Of a DNA stretch of 64,000 bases, positions 52,161-63,739 are shown piece after piece. Origin of the DNA: Notamacropus eugenii (Eukaryota > Chordata > Mammalia > Diprotodontia > Macropodidae); the NCBI RefSeq assembly GCF_028372415.1, contig NC_092874.1:115154744-115218743 (forward strand), given 5' to 3'. The stretch's first letter is position 1; every line of letters starts with the position of its first letter. Both the position numbers and the translations under genes were made by a program. The notes beneath the pieces were generated by a model. The model ran no database searches. It was not told the DNA's origin and saw nothing but the letters and a program-made list of their open reading frames with translations.

Positions 52161-53104
52161 AATGACTGCGCCTGAAGAAAAAAGTTAAACATAAAAACAC
52201 TGAAGTAAACTCTTTAAAGCTATATCCAAGTGGCCTATTTTAAATTATATTTCACCTAACTTGGAGCACATTATGTTCTAAATATCCAGTTTTCACATCT
52301 TGAAGATAGGGCAATAGTCTGGCAGAGGTTACTCAAGCTGACTTAAAAAGTCAACAAAAATACTTATGAGCCTTGATTGTACAGTAAAGATGGGGTGGGG
52401 ATGGGAGTGTTTAGGGAGAAAATTCTTTCTATGTTGTATTATATGTTAACTGTAAAATAAAACTGCTGAGCTAAATGTTCTCAGAACTTCTATATCAATT
52501 CCTACATAGGAATACTTCATCAAACTTCATCACACCCTGAGGTAGGAGGTGTTTTTTCTTATAGAAGGCAATGCTTGACTGCTTATGAAAGTCAATTCCA
52601 CTAAAATGTCAAAAGGCAGCTTACTCAGGTCTCTTCCCCGCCCTGACTCCCAGTCTCTGCAACCAGACCTAGCTGCCCTTTTGACTATTTCTAATTTCAT
52701 CTCACTCACTTCTGGGTCTAGTTATTCTCCCATATACAACCCTCTAGAGGTTGCATCCACGTGCTCTAGTATAGCACACTCACGCCTGCTCCCAGCTACA
52801 GAAGTCTCCCTATTCTGAGGCTTGGTCACAGAGATTAAATAATCAACTTCCCCTGGCAGGATCCAGATGATAGAAAATGTTAGATTTGAAGGACCTTTCT
52901 TTCCTCAGTGAGGGCTGGCAGCAAACAAATGCCAGAAGTGACCATGCTAGCCACAAGGAAATGAAAACTTCCTGCCTGGGAAACCGCTGAACTAGATTCT
53001 ATTAAATGATTCAGGTGCATGTTAAGAGCTTCCATGAAAATACTTTGTAAAAGTCGATCTGAAAAGACATTTGGGGAACAGATCACAGTCTAGCATGAAG
53101 GCAA
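52161..53104. other. Intronic sequence, no clear feature
   Basis: No exon or repeat recognised with confidence. Confidence 0.35.
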
Positions 53105-53582
53105 AATAACAGCTAATATTTACATAGTTAGTACTAGAGTTTGCAAAACACTTTACATAGACGATTTCACAACAACCCTGGGTGAGGAGGGGAGGTGGTA
53201 CTATTATTAGCTCCATTTTATAAATGAAGAAGGCAAGGCAAGATTTCTTAGTCCTTTTTCAGTCATGTCCAACTCTTCATGACCCCATTTGGCATTTTCT
53301 TGGCAAAGATACTGGAGTGGTTTGCCATTTCCTTCTCCAGCTCATTTTATAGATCAGGAAACTGAGGCAAATAGCGTTAAGTGACTTGCCCAGGATCACA
53401 CAGCTAGTAAGAGTCTGAGGCCAGAACTTTGATCTTCCTGACTCCAGGTCCAGCAATCTATCCATGGCACCACCATGTCCAGACAGGTTTAAAAAAAAAA
53501 GAATAACTTGCCAGGGATCACAAAGCTAGTTAAGTGAGGAATGATTTGAACTCCAGTCTTCCTGACTACTATTCCACCTATG
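53105..53582 (-). mobile_element. MIR-type SINE split by a SINE
   Basis: Parts 53105-53246 (AACAGCTAATATTTACATAG; ATTAGCTCCATTTTATAAAT) and 53481-53582 (GGATCACAAAGCTAGTTAAG; TTTGAACTCCAGTCTTCCTG). Confidence 0.75.
53247..53480 (-). mobile_element. tRNA-RTE SINE inside MIR
   Basis: Reverse copy: TTTTCAGTCATGTCCAACTC, TGGAGTGGTTTGCCATTTCC and GGATCACACAGCTAGTAAGA. Confidence 0.9.
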
Positions 53583-54059
53583 GGATTTCAGTTATTCCAG
53601 ATATATTAGACCTCTTTCCCTGTCAAAAGCCAACTAGATAAACTTTTCTTAACTTGCTTTAGGGATCATTTCATTTTGGTGGAGGAACCGATGAAGGGAG
53701 ACACTGATTCTGGATCTGTCCCTTACCAACAAGCAAGAAGTATATGCTTCAGTGAAAAATGGGACAAAGCCTCAAGGGAAAATGACTACCATCCCTGAAT
53801 TTGTGAGAGAAGAGTAGAGGAAATCCAGCCATAGTCTGACAAGCATCCTAGGTTTGGGTAGAGATTTCAATAAGGCAGAGAAAAGAAAACAGGTAGGATC
53901 CCATGGCCTAAAATTCTCTAGGGCAAATCAGCACAGGAAGGTGGGAATCTCTCAAAAAAATTTCTGAAGAAATGGAGAACACAATTCCAATAGGGAGGAG
54001 CAAGAGGAGCTATCAAAATATGTGGGTGTACAGCAAGCCAAGTAACTAAGATTTAAATG
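53583..54059. other. Intronic sequence, no feature
   Basis: No exon or repeat recognised. Confidence 0.35.
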
Positions 54060-54290
54060 ATGGAGTGGATAAAACAAGAGGCCTGGAGTAAGGAAGACTC
54101 ATCTTTATGAGTTCAAATCTGGCCTCAGGCACTTACTAGCTGTGTGTGACCCTGGGCAAGTCATTTAACCTTTTATATGAAAAATAAGCTGGAGAAGGAA
54201 ATGGCCCATCACTCTGGTATCTTTGCTAAGAAAACCCTAAATAGTGTCAGGAAAAGTCAGATACAACTGAAATGACTCAACAACAACAGA
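54060..54290 (+). mobile_element. tRNA-RTE SINE
   Basis: Head partly lost. GTGTGACCCTGGGCAAGTCA, AGCTGGAGAAGGAAATGGCC, tail TGAAATGACTCAACAACAAC. Confidence 0.85.
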
Positions 54291-54829
54291 GGACAGAAGC
54301 AGGCAGAAAATGGAAGATAAATAGAAAGACTTATTACAGTCTTATTTAAAAAATTGTCAGAAATCCTCAAGGTTCAAAGGAGTCAAGTCTGACAATGAAA
54401 ACTAGGGATAACAAAAAGAGCTAGGGGGGTGGGGGAGTAAGAGAAATCAAAGATGAGACATGACCATTGGTTTGGGGTAGATAGGATGAATCCTGAAAGA
54501 GAAGGCAGATCTGGTCAACCCATAGTTAGTATCCATTCTGCAATGCCAAAAGAGAATGATGCTTAAACTAGAGAGAACAGAGCATAATGGCTAAGTGGAG
54601 TTGAAGTTATCTTCTTATGCGTACTGAGCAAAGTAAGTCACCAAACCCAGATGGACTAAACAATTAGTGACTAAAAGAAAGACAATTTGTGAGCCACTGT
54701 CAAAAATACAAAATAGAGGAGATGTGGGGTAACTAGCAGTTTATCTGAAAAATATCTACAAATCCCAAATGAGTCAACAGTGCAATATGTTGGCCAAGAA
54801 GAAGCTAACTGAATGGTGAGCTTCACTAT
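54291..54829. other. Intronic sequence, no feature
   Basis: No exon or repeat recognised. Confidence 0.35.
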
Positions 54830-54894
54830 GAGAGGGTTGCTGTCCAAGATCCCCCCAAGCTCTAAATCTATGAGTATGATATTCATAGCTCTAT

Positions 54895-55165
54895 TGTATT
54901 CTCACCTGATGATACCATACATAGAATATTCCGTTCAGCTTTGGAAATTACATTTTAAGAAAGACATTGATAAGTTTGAGGCTGTATAGAGGAAGGCACC
55001 TAGGAGGGTGAAATGCCTTGAGATCACACCATGTGATAATTAGTTGAAAGAACTAAATATTTAAGTCAAAGAGAAAATTGCAGAGGTAGGGATAATATCA
55101 GTATTCAAGTATGTGAAGGGTTGTTATGAGGAAGAATTTCAGAAGCATCTAAAAATCAACCAGGG
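54895..55165 (+). mobile_element. CR1/L3 LINE ORF2 fragment
   Basis: AAGACATTGATAAGTTTGAG, TTGAAAGAACTAAATATTTA, CAAGTATGTGAAGGGTTGTT. Confidence 0.65.
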
Positions 55166-55204
55166 TACATAATTTACATATAAAGAGTAATACTATAAGC
55201 AAAC

Positions 55205-56375
55205 TAAGAGGGCATGAAATAGTTTATCTGTCAGATTTATAGATGAGAGATAAATTTATGACCAAAAAATAGAGAGAGAGCATTACAAAATGTAAAATAG
55301 ATCATTTTGATTATATAATACTAAAAAACTTTTGCACAGACAAAGCCAATGCACCCAAAATTATAATGAAAGCAGAAAACTGAGGAGGAAAATTTTGCAG
55401 CAAGTATCTCTGATAAAGACTTCATTTCTCAAATATATAGATAACTGAGTCAAATTTATAAAAATACAAGTCATTCCTTTATTGATAAATGGTTGAAGGA
55501 TATGAAAAGACAGTTTTCAGACAAAGAAATCAAAGCTATCTATAGTCATATGAAAAAATTATCTAAATCACTATTGATTAGAGAAATATGAATTAAAACA
55601 ACTGTGTGATATCAACTCACACATATTAGATTGGCTAATATGACAAAAAGGGAAAATGTTGGATGTTGGAGGGAATGTGGGAAAACCGTGGCACTAAAGC
55701 ACTATTGGTGGAGTTGTAGACTGATCCAATCAATTTGGAACTGCCCAAAGGGCTATAAAAATCTGATATCCTTTCACCCAGCCATAGCAATGCTAGGTCT
55801 ATATCCCAAAGGCATCCAAAAAAAAAAAAATGGAAAAGAACCTATTTGTTCAAAAATATTTATAGCAACTCTTCTAGTGGTGGCTAAGAATTGGAAATCA
55901 AAGGAATTCCCATCAATTGAGGAATGGCTAAACAAGCTGCAGTATGTGATTGTAATGAAATGATATTGTGCTATAAGAAATGAGAAGCAGGATAATTCCA
56001 GAAAAACCTGAAAAGACTTCCATGAACCGATGCAAAGTGAAGTGAATAAAACCAGGAGACCACTGTACACAGTAACAGCAGCATTGCTTGATGAAGAACT
56101 GTGAATGACTTAGCTGTTGTCAGCAATACAATAATCCAAGACAAACCCAAAGGACTATTGATGAAGCATACTACTCTCCTCCAAAGAACTGATATTTGAA
56201 TACAGACTGAAACATGCCATTTTCCATTTTCTTTCTAATATAGAAATGTTTTACATAATTGCACATGTGTAACCTCTATCTGATTGCTTACTATCTCAGG
56301 AATGGAGAAAGGGAGTGAGGGATAGAATTTGGAACTCAAAATTTTAAATAAACATGTTTAAAAATTGAAAAAAAA
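55205..56375 (+). mobile_element. 5'-truncated L1
   Basis: Last third of ORF2 and 3' UTR: TTATGACCAAAAAATAGAGA, GCATTACAAAATGTAAAATA, TATTGGTGGAGTTGTAGACT, CAAAAATATTTATAGCAACT, tail GAATTTGGAACTCAAAATTT. Several stops; the frame at 55631-55963 is an ORF2 remnant. Confidence 0.85.
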
Positions 56376-56419
56376 GTCAACCAGGCCAAAATAGGGTTCC
56401 CCCAGTTTTTCCAACTTCC

Positions 56420-57235
56420 TTATTTCTGTGGAGGATACCACCACCCTTCTAGTCACCCAGTTGTACAACCTTGGCATTATTCTCAACTCTTCATTCCCCC
56501 CGCACTGTCTTATTAAATCAGTTGCTGAAACTTGTCATTTCTAACTACACAACATCTTTTGCATCCAGCCTACCCCAACAAGGCTGTTGTGAGGATTAAA
56601 TGAAATATTTATAAAATACTTAGCACAGTACCTGGCACATAGTGAATGCTATATAAATGCATATTCCCTTCCCATCCCCTTCTCTCTCTTAATATAGGCC
56701 CTCATCACCCTTCACCTGGACTAATACAACAGCCTTCCTTCCAACTATTTCCCTTGTCTCTAGCTTCTCCAGTTCATCCTCCACATGATAATAAAATGGT
56801 ATTCCTAAAGCATGGTTCTGACCATGTCATTCTCTCTGCTTCTAGGAGAAGATAAAATACAAAGTATGTACTCCACAGTCTGGCTTCAACTGATCTTTTA
56901 GATTTATTGCCCACCACTCCCCATCACGCAGGCTACATGCCAGTCCACCTCTTGCTGGTGCTCAGCCTTCCATCTCCCACTGCCATGTCTTTGCACATGC
57001 TTGGAATGCATTCCTTCGTCATTTGAATCTTCAAATCACAGCCCAAGGGCTTATTCTTTTCCAGATCTCCCAATAGTTAATACTCCTTTCTAAGTGACTA
57101 TGTATATGATGTATGTATATGTATTTACAATCTGCATACATGTTTTTTCCCTCCAGTAAAATGTTATCTTTATATCCCCAGCATCTATCCCAGTAACTCG
57201 CATACAGTAAGTGATTAATATATGTTTTTTTGGAT
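56420..57235 (+). mobile_element. L2 LINE, split by MIR fragment
   Basis: ACCACCCTTCTAGTCACCCA, then a MIR end at 56580-56690 (GGCTGTTGTGAGGATTAAAT), then ATATAGGCCCTCATCACCCT, CATGGTTCTGACCATGTCAT, GTCTTTGCACATGCTTGGAA and the 3' end TACAGTAAGTGATTAATATA. Confidence 0.8.
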
Positions 57236-57279
57236 TGGGCCAATTAGGCTTACTCCTTCATGTCTCCAGAGGGTAGAAT

Positions 57280-57795
57280 GATGAATAATGAGAAGTTGCA
57301 AAGAGGCAAAACCAGCATTGATGCACAGTTTGGGTGGGGGGGAGAGGCGGTTTGCAGGGTGAGTGGGTGTCCAGGGTTGGAGTTTTAAAAAAATGTCCTA
57401 AACATTGAGATCTATCCAAAAGTGAACTGATTGCCTCAAAAGGCAGTGCATCTCCTGACACTGGAGATCTTCAAAGCAAAGGCAATATGATGTAAAAGGG
57501 ATTATTATTTAGGTATGAAATAGACTGCTGGTGGTGTAGCCCTGGGAGTCAGGAGGATCTAAGCTCAAATCTGACCTTAGACACTTACTAGCTGCACAAC
57601 CCTGAGCAAGTCACTTAATCCTGTTGACCTCAGTTTCCTCAAATGTTAAATGAGCTGGAGAAGGAAATGTAAACCACTCTAGTATTTTTGCCAAGAAAAC
57701 CCCAAAAGGGGTCAGGAAGGGTAGGACATGACTAAAAGACCACCACTTATCTTTGGAGGTCCCTTCCAGCTGAGATTCTGGGATATTGTGAATCT
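57280..57795 (+). mobile_element. CR1/L3 LINE 3' end split by SINE
   Basis: GAGAAGTTGCAAAGAGGCAA, ATCCAAAAGTGAACTGATTG, CACTGGAGATCTTCAAAGCA. The end GGAGGTCCCTTCCAGCTGAG lies at 57755 beyond the SINE. Confidence 0.65.
57525..57745 (+). mobile_element. tRNA-RTE SINE inside CR1/L3
   Basis: GGAGTCAGGAGGATCTAAGC, GAGCTGGAGAAGGAAATGTA, GGGGTCAGGAAGGGTAGGAC. Confidence 0.85.
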
Positions 57796-58349
57796 GCTCT
57801 AACATGTAGCTACATTATAGGATGGACCTTTTTAAAACTGAAATGTAACAGTTTAGGTAGGAGTTACCAGCATTCTACAAAAGATACTTAAGCATCAAAT
57901 GTTTCTTAAGTCCACTTCTAAACGTATCTTTCGAGTATTAGGACAAATCAAATTGTCCTAATTTAGTATTGACAAATCAAATGAAGATAATTTTTGAGCA
58001 GCTTTAATTCTGGAAAGATATAATTTATTCCTTTAAAGTTGTGTGTAATTCATTGTTTCAGTAGAGATAAATCTGTATAGAAAAGAAAAACCATTCTGAG
58101 ACCTTACTGGCTTTTATCATCCACCATGACTCAATAATCAGAAACTCAGCAAAAAGGCAATAAGAGAATGTAGAGGCACTTAACATGTCTCCTAATATGT
58201 TTAAATACTCTGACTCCTAATTTCTTAATTTCTTAAGATTTCTAGGGCATTATTACCTCCAAAATATATCTGAGTTTCTCAAAGTAACCAAACCCAAAAT
58301 GATATTAATAAAACCAGCAAGATACCTTAAAGTCACTGCTGCCTTTTGT
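57796..58349. other. Intronic sequence, no feature
   Basis: AT-rich, no exon or repeat recognised. Confidence 0.35.
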
Positions 58350-58870
58350 AATGGTAATGTAAGGTTAATGGTAGATGGAGGAAAGAGTTGAAGATCTTCC
58401 CCTCTCATTAATAGGCCTTAATAACTTTGGCTGATTTCTCTTGAGGCAGTGAGTCAGAGGGCTCTGAAAAGTGTATAAATACTCTGAGGTGAGGTTTTAC
58501 TTTGGGGCTTAGTTTTTGGAAGAAGCTTTGTGTGCCAGATGAGACTCTGGGAAGCCACTAAGGAGTCCCTGAGCTTTGAAAATCCAGATGTTGGTGCTTC
58601 TCTCTTTTGGGTAACTATGTATGTATGTATGTATGTAAGGGTCAGAAAGTTGGAAGCCTCGTCTTTATCTTTATTTCACTCTTTGTATTTTCTCTGAAGT
58701 TCAGGGTGCTGACTTTTTCCCCTGAACTAAGTGAATGACATATGTGCTTGATTAAAGTGATTGTTGACCCCTCAAAAACTGCTTTCTTTTTAGAAAAGCA
58801 GATCAAAGAACCTGTACAGCAGTTTCTTCTGTATATGCTGGGGTTCTTAGCGTTAACACCTTTAAGAAAA
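58350..58870 (+). mobile_element. Possible LTR-like fossil
   Basis: Contains a TATA-like GTATAAATAC at 58471-58480, a short (ATGT)n tract at 58616-58637 and an ATTAAA-type signal at about 58751. It reads like a marsupial-wide dispersed repeat of LTR character. The ends and a target duplication could not be defined, and no internal viral region is seen. Confidence 0.35.
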
Positions 58871-59374
58871 CACTCTAAAAGACAATTAAAGGAATGTTAG
58901 AAGCAGCCTCCCCTCTTCCCATGTGTAATTTTCAGGTGTGCTTTTTCAACTTCAGAAGCTGTACCAAAATATCAAAGAAATGAGGTATAGTGAAAAGAAC
59001 ATTAGATTTGAAAGAGGACCTGACTAACTCTACTACTGTAACTCTTGAATTTCTTCTTCTTAAATCTGTAGTATATCTGGAAGTTTCCCACTGCTTCCTT
59101 CTAGTATGCTCAGATGTTTTCACTCCCAATGGCTATGGTATATCTGACCAGCATAATATGCTCTTGCTCCTTGACAAGTTCTTTCTGCCCCCATTTTGCC
59201 ATAGACCTGATGCCAAGGCCCCAGGCTGGTGATATTATTGATATGGCTAGGTATGCAGTCCCAAACTGTCAACTGCCTGCCAGGCAACTCAACATAGATG
59301 TCCAATCAGCCTATCACTGGGTTTATTAACCTTGGAAGAATCTTTTCCTCTTCCTTTCCCCTCATTCTTTGTAT
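58871..59374. other. Intronic sequence, no feature
   Basis: No exon or repeat recognised. Confidence 0.35.
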
Positions 59375-60805
59375 TCAATCAGCCGCCAAGACTTATGGCT
59401 TCTGCTGGTATCACATCTGTTACTCACCCCTTATTTATATTCCCACATTCACTATCCTAGTCTGAGTCCTCATTGTCTCTGGTCTTGACTATGATAAATA
59501 GCTCTATTAATTGGTGTCCCTACTTCTAGTTTCTTCCCTCTATAATCCATCCTCTACATATCTGCCAAAATATCTTTCTAAGGCACAAATATAACCATAT
59601 CATTTGTGTTAAAGTAAAATAGTCGGTGGCTCCCTGTTGCCCCATGGATCAACTCAGCATAGTATGTAAAGCCATTGAAAATATGACTTGAAACTTCCTT
59701 TCCAACATTATTCACATTACCCTTATTTATTCACTCTGTTTCACAAAGAGCAAACATCTATCCAGTCCATGAATACTGCATTCCATCTCTCATCTCAGTG
59801 CATTTTGCTGAGGTCAACACCATCCCCCATTCCTTCATCCCCCATACCTAGAGTAGATGCCTTCCTAATTCTACCTCTTAGGGCCCTTATCCTTCAAGAC
59901 TTAACTCAGGTTCTCAATGCAACTGTCCCTGAACTTGCCAATTGTCAGTGCTTTCTCCTTCCACAAATTACCTTGCCTAAACTTACATCAGTAGATGTTA
60001 AATGTAAGTTTGATATGCCCAAAGGGCTATTAAACTGTGCATACCCTTTGATCCAGCAATACCACTACTAGGTCTGTATCCCAAAGAGATCATAAAAAAA
60101 TGGAAAAAGACCCATATGTACAAAAATATTTATAGCAGCTATTTTTGTGGTGGCCAAGAATAGGAAGTTGAAGGGATGCCCATCAATTAGGGAATGGCTG
60201 AACAAACTGTGGTATATGAATGTAATGGAATATTATTGTTCCATAAGAAAGGATGAACAGGCAGATTTCAGAAAAACCTGGAAAGATGTGCACTGAGCTG
60301 AGTGAAGTGAGCAGAACCAGGAGAACACTGTACAACAGTAACAGCAACATTGTTGGATGATCATCTTTGATACACTTAGCTCTTCTCAGTAATGCAATGA
60401 TCTAAGACAATTCCAAAAGACTCGTGATGGAAAATGCTATGTACATCCAGAGAAAGAGCGATGGAGTCTGAATGCAGATTGCAGTATATTATTTTTTTAT
60501 TTTTTTCTTTCTTGTGGTTTTTCCCTTTTGTTCTGATTCTTCTTTCACAACATGACCAATGTGGAAATATGTTGAATATGATTGTACATGAATAGCCTAT
60601 GTCAGATTGCATGCAGTCCTGGGGAGAGGGAAGGGGAAGAGAGGGAATTTAGAAATCAAAATCTTATAAAATGAATGAAAAAAACTATAAAAAAATAAAG
60701 TTTTAAAGCATAAATTTGAGAGTCAATATTATAATAGTTTATCTTTGTATCCCTAGCATATGGCATTGCATATAGTAGGTGCTTAATAAATGTCTGTGGA
60801 ATTAA
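59375..60805 (+). mobile_element. L2 LINE split by L1
   Basis: 59375-60010 (AATCCATCCTCTACATATCT; GTCGGTGGCTCCCTGTTGCC; TATCCTTCAAGACTTAACTC). The 3' end returns at 60735 (ATCTTTGTATCCCTAGCATA; TAGTAGGTGCTTAATAAATG). Confidence 0.75.
60012..60710 (+). mobile_element. 5'-truncated L1 inside L2
   Basis: Starts at ATATGCCCAAAGGGCTATTA, CCTTTGATCCAGCAATACCA, ATGAATGTAATGGAATATTA, tail TCAAAATCTTATAAAATGAA and an A-rich end. The best preserved L1 3' end in the window. Confidence 0.85.
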
Positions 60806-61229
60806 AAGAGACAAGACAGTCTTTGCCATAGAAAGATATGGATCCCAATGAGGTGCCACAAGTGTCTGAAATAAAGCAAGCTGGGACCTATCCAGGAATG
60901 TACTGAGGCTCCTGAGATTTTGCCCATTCCTTCTCTCTTGAAGCTGTGACTTATGGAGGAGGCTGTGTCCAGAACTGCTCTAGGGAAAAAGAGGACAGAA
61001 ACTGCCCTTGTCTGAGAATGTAGCTGAGTGTGCTTCCATTGCTTTGTTATTCACTTTGATCCAATTAAATGGTTTACTGGGTCAGTGCTGTTCTGTGCCT
61101 GGGTCTGTTAGCTGTAAAAAGTTAACCAGAAACATCTCTACAAGGCAAGTTCCTTTTATGAGGCTTCTAACTTTCAGTGGATTGGTGGAATCTTTCAAAA
61201 TATTCAAAACAAAAGCACTATATTTAAAT
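60806..61229. other. Intronic sequence, no clear feature
   Basis: No exon recognised. Confidence 0.35.
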
Positions 61230-61735
61230 AAGAAAGGAAGGTCTTATTAAGCACCCACCTTGTGCCAGGTAGCAGGTGACTCAGAGGATAGAGCACAAGG
61301 CTAGGAGTCAGAAGACTCATTTTCATGAGTTCAAATCTGGTTTCAGACACTTACTAGCTGTGTAAATCTGGGCAAGTCACTTAACTCTGTTTGCCTCAGT
61401 TTCCTCATTGGTAAAATGAGCTGGAGAATGACATGACAAACCTCTCCAGCATCTTTGTCAAGAAAACATCAAAATGGGGTCACGGAGAGTGAGACACAAG
61501 TGAACACCTTGTGCTGAGGACTACGGCAAGCACTTTGCATATACGATCTCATTTGATCCTCACAACAAGCCTGCTAGGTAGGGGTTATTATCATTGACAT
61601 TTTACAGATGAGGAAACTGAAGGAGGCAAAGGTTAAGTGATCTGCTCAGGGTCACACAACTAGTTCCTGAGGCTAGATTTGAACTCAGATTTTCAGGACA
61701 CCAGGTCCAGAGCTCCATTCACAGCACCCTCTAGG
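61230..61735 (-). mobile_element. MIR-type CORE-SINE split by SINE
   Basis: Reverse MIR: left edge GGTCTTATTAAGCACCCACC; right part TCTCATTTGATCCTCACAAC, TTTTACAGATGAGGAAACTG and GGGTCACACAACTAG. Confidence 0.85.
61266..61504 (+). mobile_element. tRNA-RTE SINE inside MIR
   Basis: Full-length copy flanked by an exact 10-bp duplication CACCTTGTGC (61256-61265 and 61505-61514). CTAGCTGTGTAAATCTGGGC, TGGGGTCACGGAGAGTGAGA. Confidence 0.93.
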
Positions 61736-61864
61736 AAATCTGGTGCATAAGAACTTAGGCAAAGCAGATTCTTTTCATGTTTTCAATTCTGTCAACTATG
61801 CTAACGCACAGGTTATCTAGGTTCTTCTTTAATTAGCATTCCAACAAAATATTATCTGTCTCTA

Positions 61865-62675
61865 CCTCACAGATAATAGCTTTTGGAGCAGGAAGGAACC
61901 CTAGATATGTCAATTAATTTCCTCCTCCCAGACCCTTCCATTTTAAATATGAGGATATTTGTTGGGGGTGTAAGCTCAGTTCCATGTGGACAGTCTCGGG
62001 CAGGTAAAAGTGAGGACTTCTAACCTCAGAGTTGTCATGAAGCCCCCCAGGGAATGGCTGGGAATTGAGGCTTGAGACATGGCTATCTCATGCGTTTCCT
62101 CCTCTTCTCCGTGGGATACATGCTGGGGAGAGCATCCCACCCTTGAGATTGGCCCGGGGTCTGAGCACACCTATTGTTGTCTAAGGGCTGAGAACAGGCA
62201 CGGTATTCAGGTGCAAACTATGCCATGGGAGAGCTTAAGTAGGGTCAGGAAAGCCTGAAGGCGCTCTTTGCGCTGAGGGGCCCTTAGAGGATAGAAGGCC
62301 CCTCTCCCCTCTTCCCTCTCCCCTCTCCCACTCCCACTTCCACTCTCTTACTGTAAGATCTTTGTCTCCTTGGGAAGAGGATTCCTCTCTCCTGAGGAAG
62401 AATTCACCCTGCACATGTAACCAAGACCCTGAATAAAGCCTAACCCTTGTTCGACTCTGGAAAGTCTCTTCTCTCACATGTTTATCTGGTTTGGCCAGCC
62501 GAAGACCTGCGACAGGTAAGGAAAGACTCGGGTAGCCCTTAGGCCTCTAGGCCTGACAGATATTGAGGTCAAAAGAAGGTAAATGACTTGTCCGAAATCA
62601 CCATGGTCATAAAATAGAAGATCCAAAACATGAACCCATGTCCTTTGACTCAGTACCCTTTCTATCACATCATGC
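61865..62675 (-). mobile_element. MIR3-type SINE split by solo LTR
   Basis: Left 61865-61959 (GGAGCAGGAAGGAACCCTAG; CCATTTTAAATATGAGGATA). Right 62559-62675 (GAGGTCAAAAGAAGGTAAAT; GAACCCATGTCCTTTGACTC). Confidence 0.75.
61960..62558 (+). mobile_element. Solo LTR of an endogenous retrovirus
   Basis: A 599-base LTR beginning TGTTGGGG and ending CCTGACA, flanked by a 6-bp target duplication GATATT (61954-61959 and 62559-62564). It has an AATAAA at 62432-62437 and a C/T-rich segment in front of it. It lies inside an older minus-strand MIR whose halves join when the LTR and one GATATT are removed. No internal viral region is present. A 6-bp duplication is typical of beta/ERVK-like elements, but the family is not certain. 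Younger than the MIR. Confidence 0.8.
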
Positions 62676-63009
62676 AAAGATACAAGACGAACACACTTCA
62701 GAAAGGAATTAATGAAGTTGTTTTAGATTTCAAAATTGGCCAGTTACCTAACCAGATTTATAATCAGAACCAATTAGAGCCATAATTAGGGCAGAGTAAC
62801 CAGGGTTTTGAAATGGAGAAGGTGCTGAAAGCATTTGCAGTCCTTCAGCAGATTAGAAGCAATTGAGAACAGCTAACCAGATGATACACCACATCCCAAG
62901 TCAGGTCTTTCCCACCATGTGTTCCTCTTCCCCCCACCCCACTCCCACCCAACAGCCTTCCTAGAAGTATGAAGGAAACTTTTGTATTGCTTGTTTCCAA
63001 AGTATATGC
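62676..63009. other. Intronic sequence, no feature
   Basis: No exon or repeat recognised. Confidence 0.35.
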
Positions 63010-63125
63010 AGTCAGTCAATAAGCACTTATTAAATGCCTACTGTGTGCCAGGTACTGCCAAGAGTTGGGGATACAAAGAAAGACAAAAGATAGTCCCTGC
63101 TCTCAAGGAGCTCATAATGAAATCA
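63010..63125 (-). mobile_element. L2 LINE 3' end
   Basis: Reverse L2: AAGCACTTATTAAATGCCTA, CTGTGTGCCAGGTACTGCCA, CTGCTCTCAAGGAGCTCATA. Confidence 0.85.
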
Positions 63126-63739
63126 TGCTGCTTGGGCTAGAAGCGTTTTATTCTTATTTAGCCCACACCCAAAGATGATTAATAAGAGCTTTAAAACCAG
63201 TTGCTGGTGGCCATAGTAGTTGGTAGGATTCAGCGACTCTGCTGTCCTAAGCCTAGAGTGAGCAAAATATATACATATATTTTAAAATTAGGGTTGCATT
63301 CTTAGTTCCCATGATGAATAAGGGAAAAAAAATTCCTGCCTGGCTAATGAATATAGGTACTTTTATTCTGTGCTCCTTCTCAGATGCGGTTGCTTCTCAG
63401 CAGAAAGTTAGTGACTAGGTATATGCTGGTCTACTCTGAGAAATGCTCATCTTCAAAGCTAAGAAAGGTCCAATTTGGACATGGAGGAGGGGTGCAGCAA
63501 GAAATGGGTCTGAAGGTCTGAAATTTCCCTCCAAAGCATTCACAGGAAGAAACACTTGAGGATAAAGATGTGGGAGAACTCAGACGATTACTTAGGCTCC
63601 TACACCTAGAATTTGAAGCTTTATGGTAAGGAGATTAAATTCATTCTACCTCTTGGAAAATTCTGAGCTACCTTACTAGCTCACTTTCAGGATTTGCTTT
63701 AGTACTTTTCTTAAAATTTGCGGCATAAATTGTTGGCTT
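63126..63739. other. Intronic sequence, no feature
   Basis: No exon or repeat recognised. Confidence 0.35.

Noticed and set aside
55631-55963. 110-codon frame resembling a protein
   Set aside because: Remnant of L1 ORF2 C-terminus, not a separate gene. The same holds for 9991-10230.
61008-61250. 80-codon frame with a hydrophobic start
   Set aside because: No acceptor-like context and no recognised family. Probably chance.
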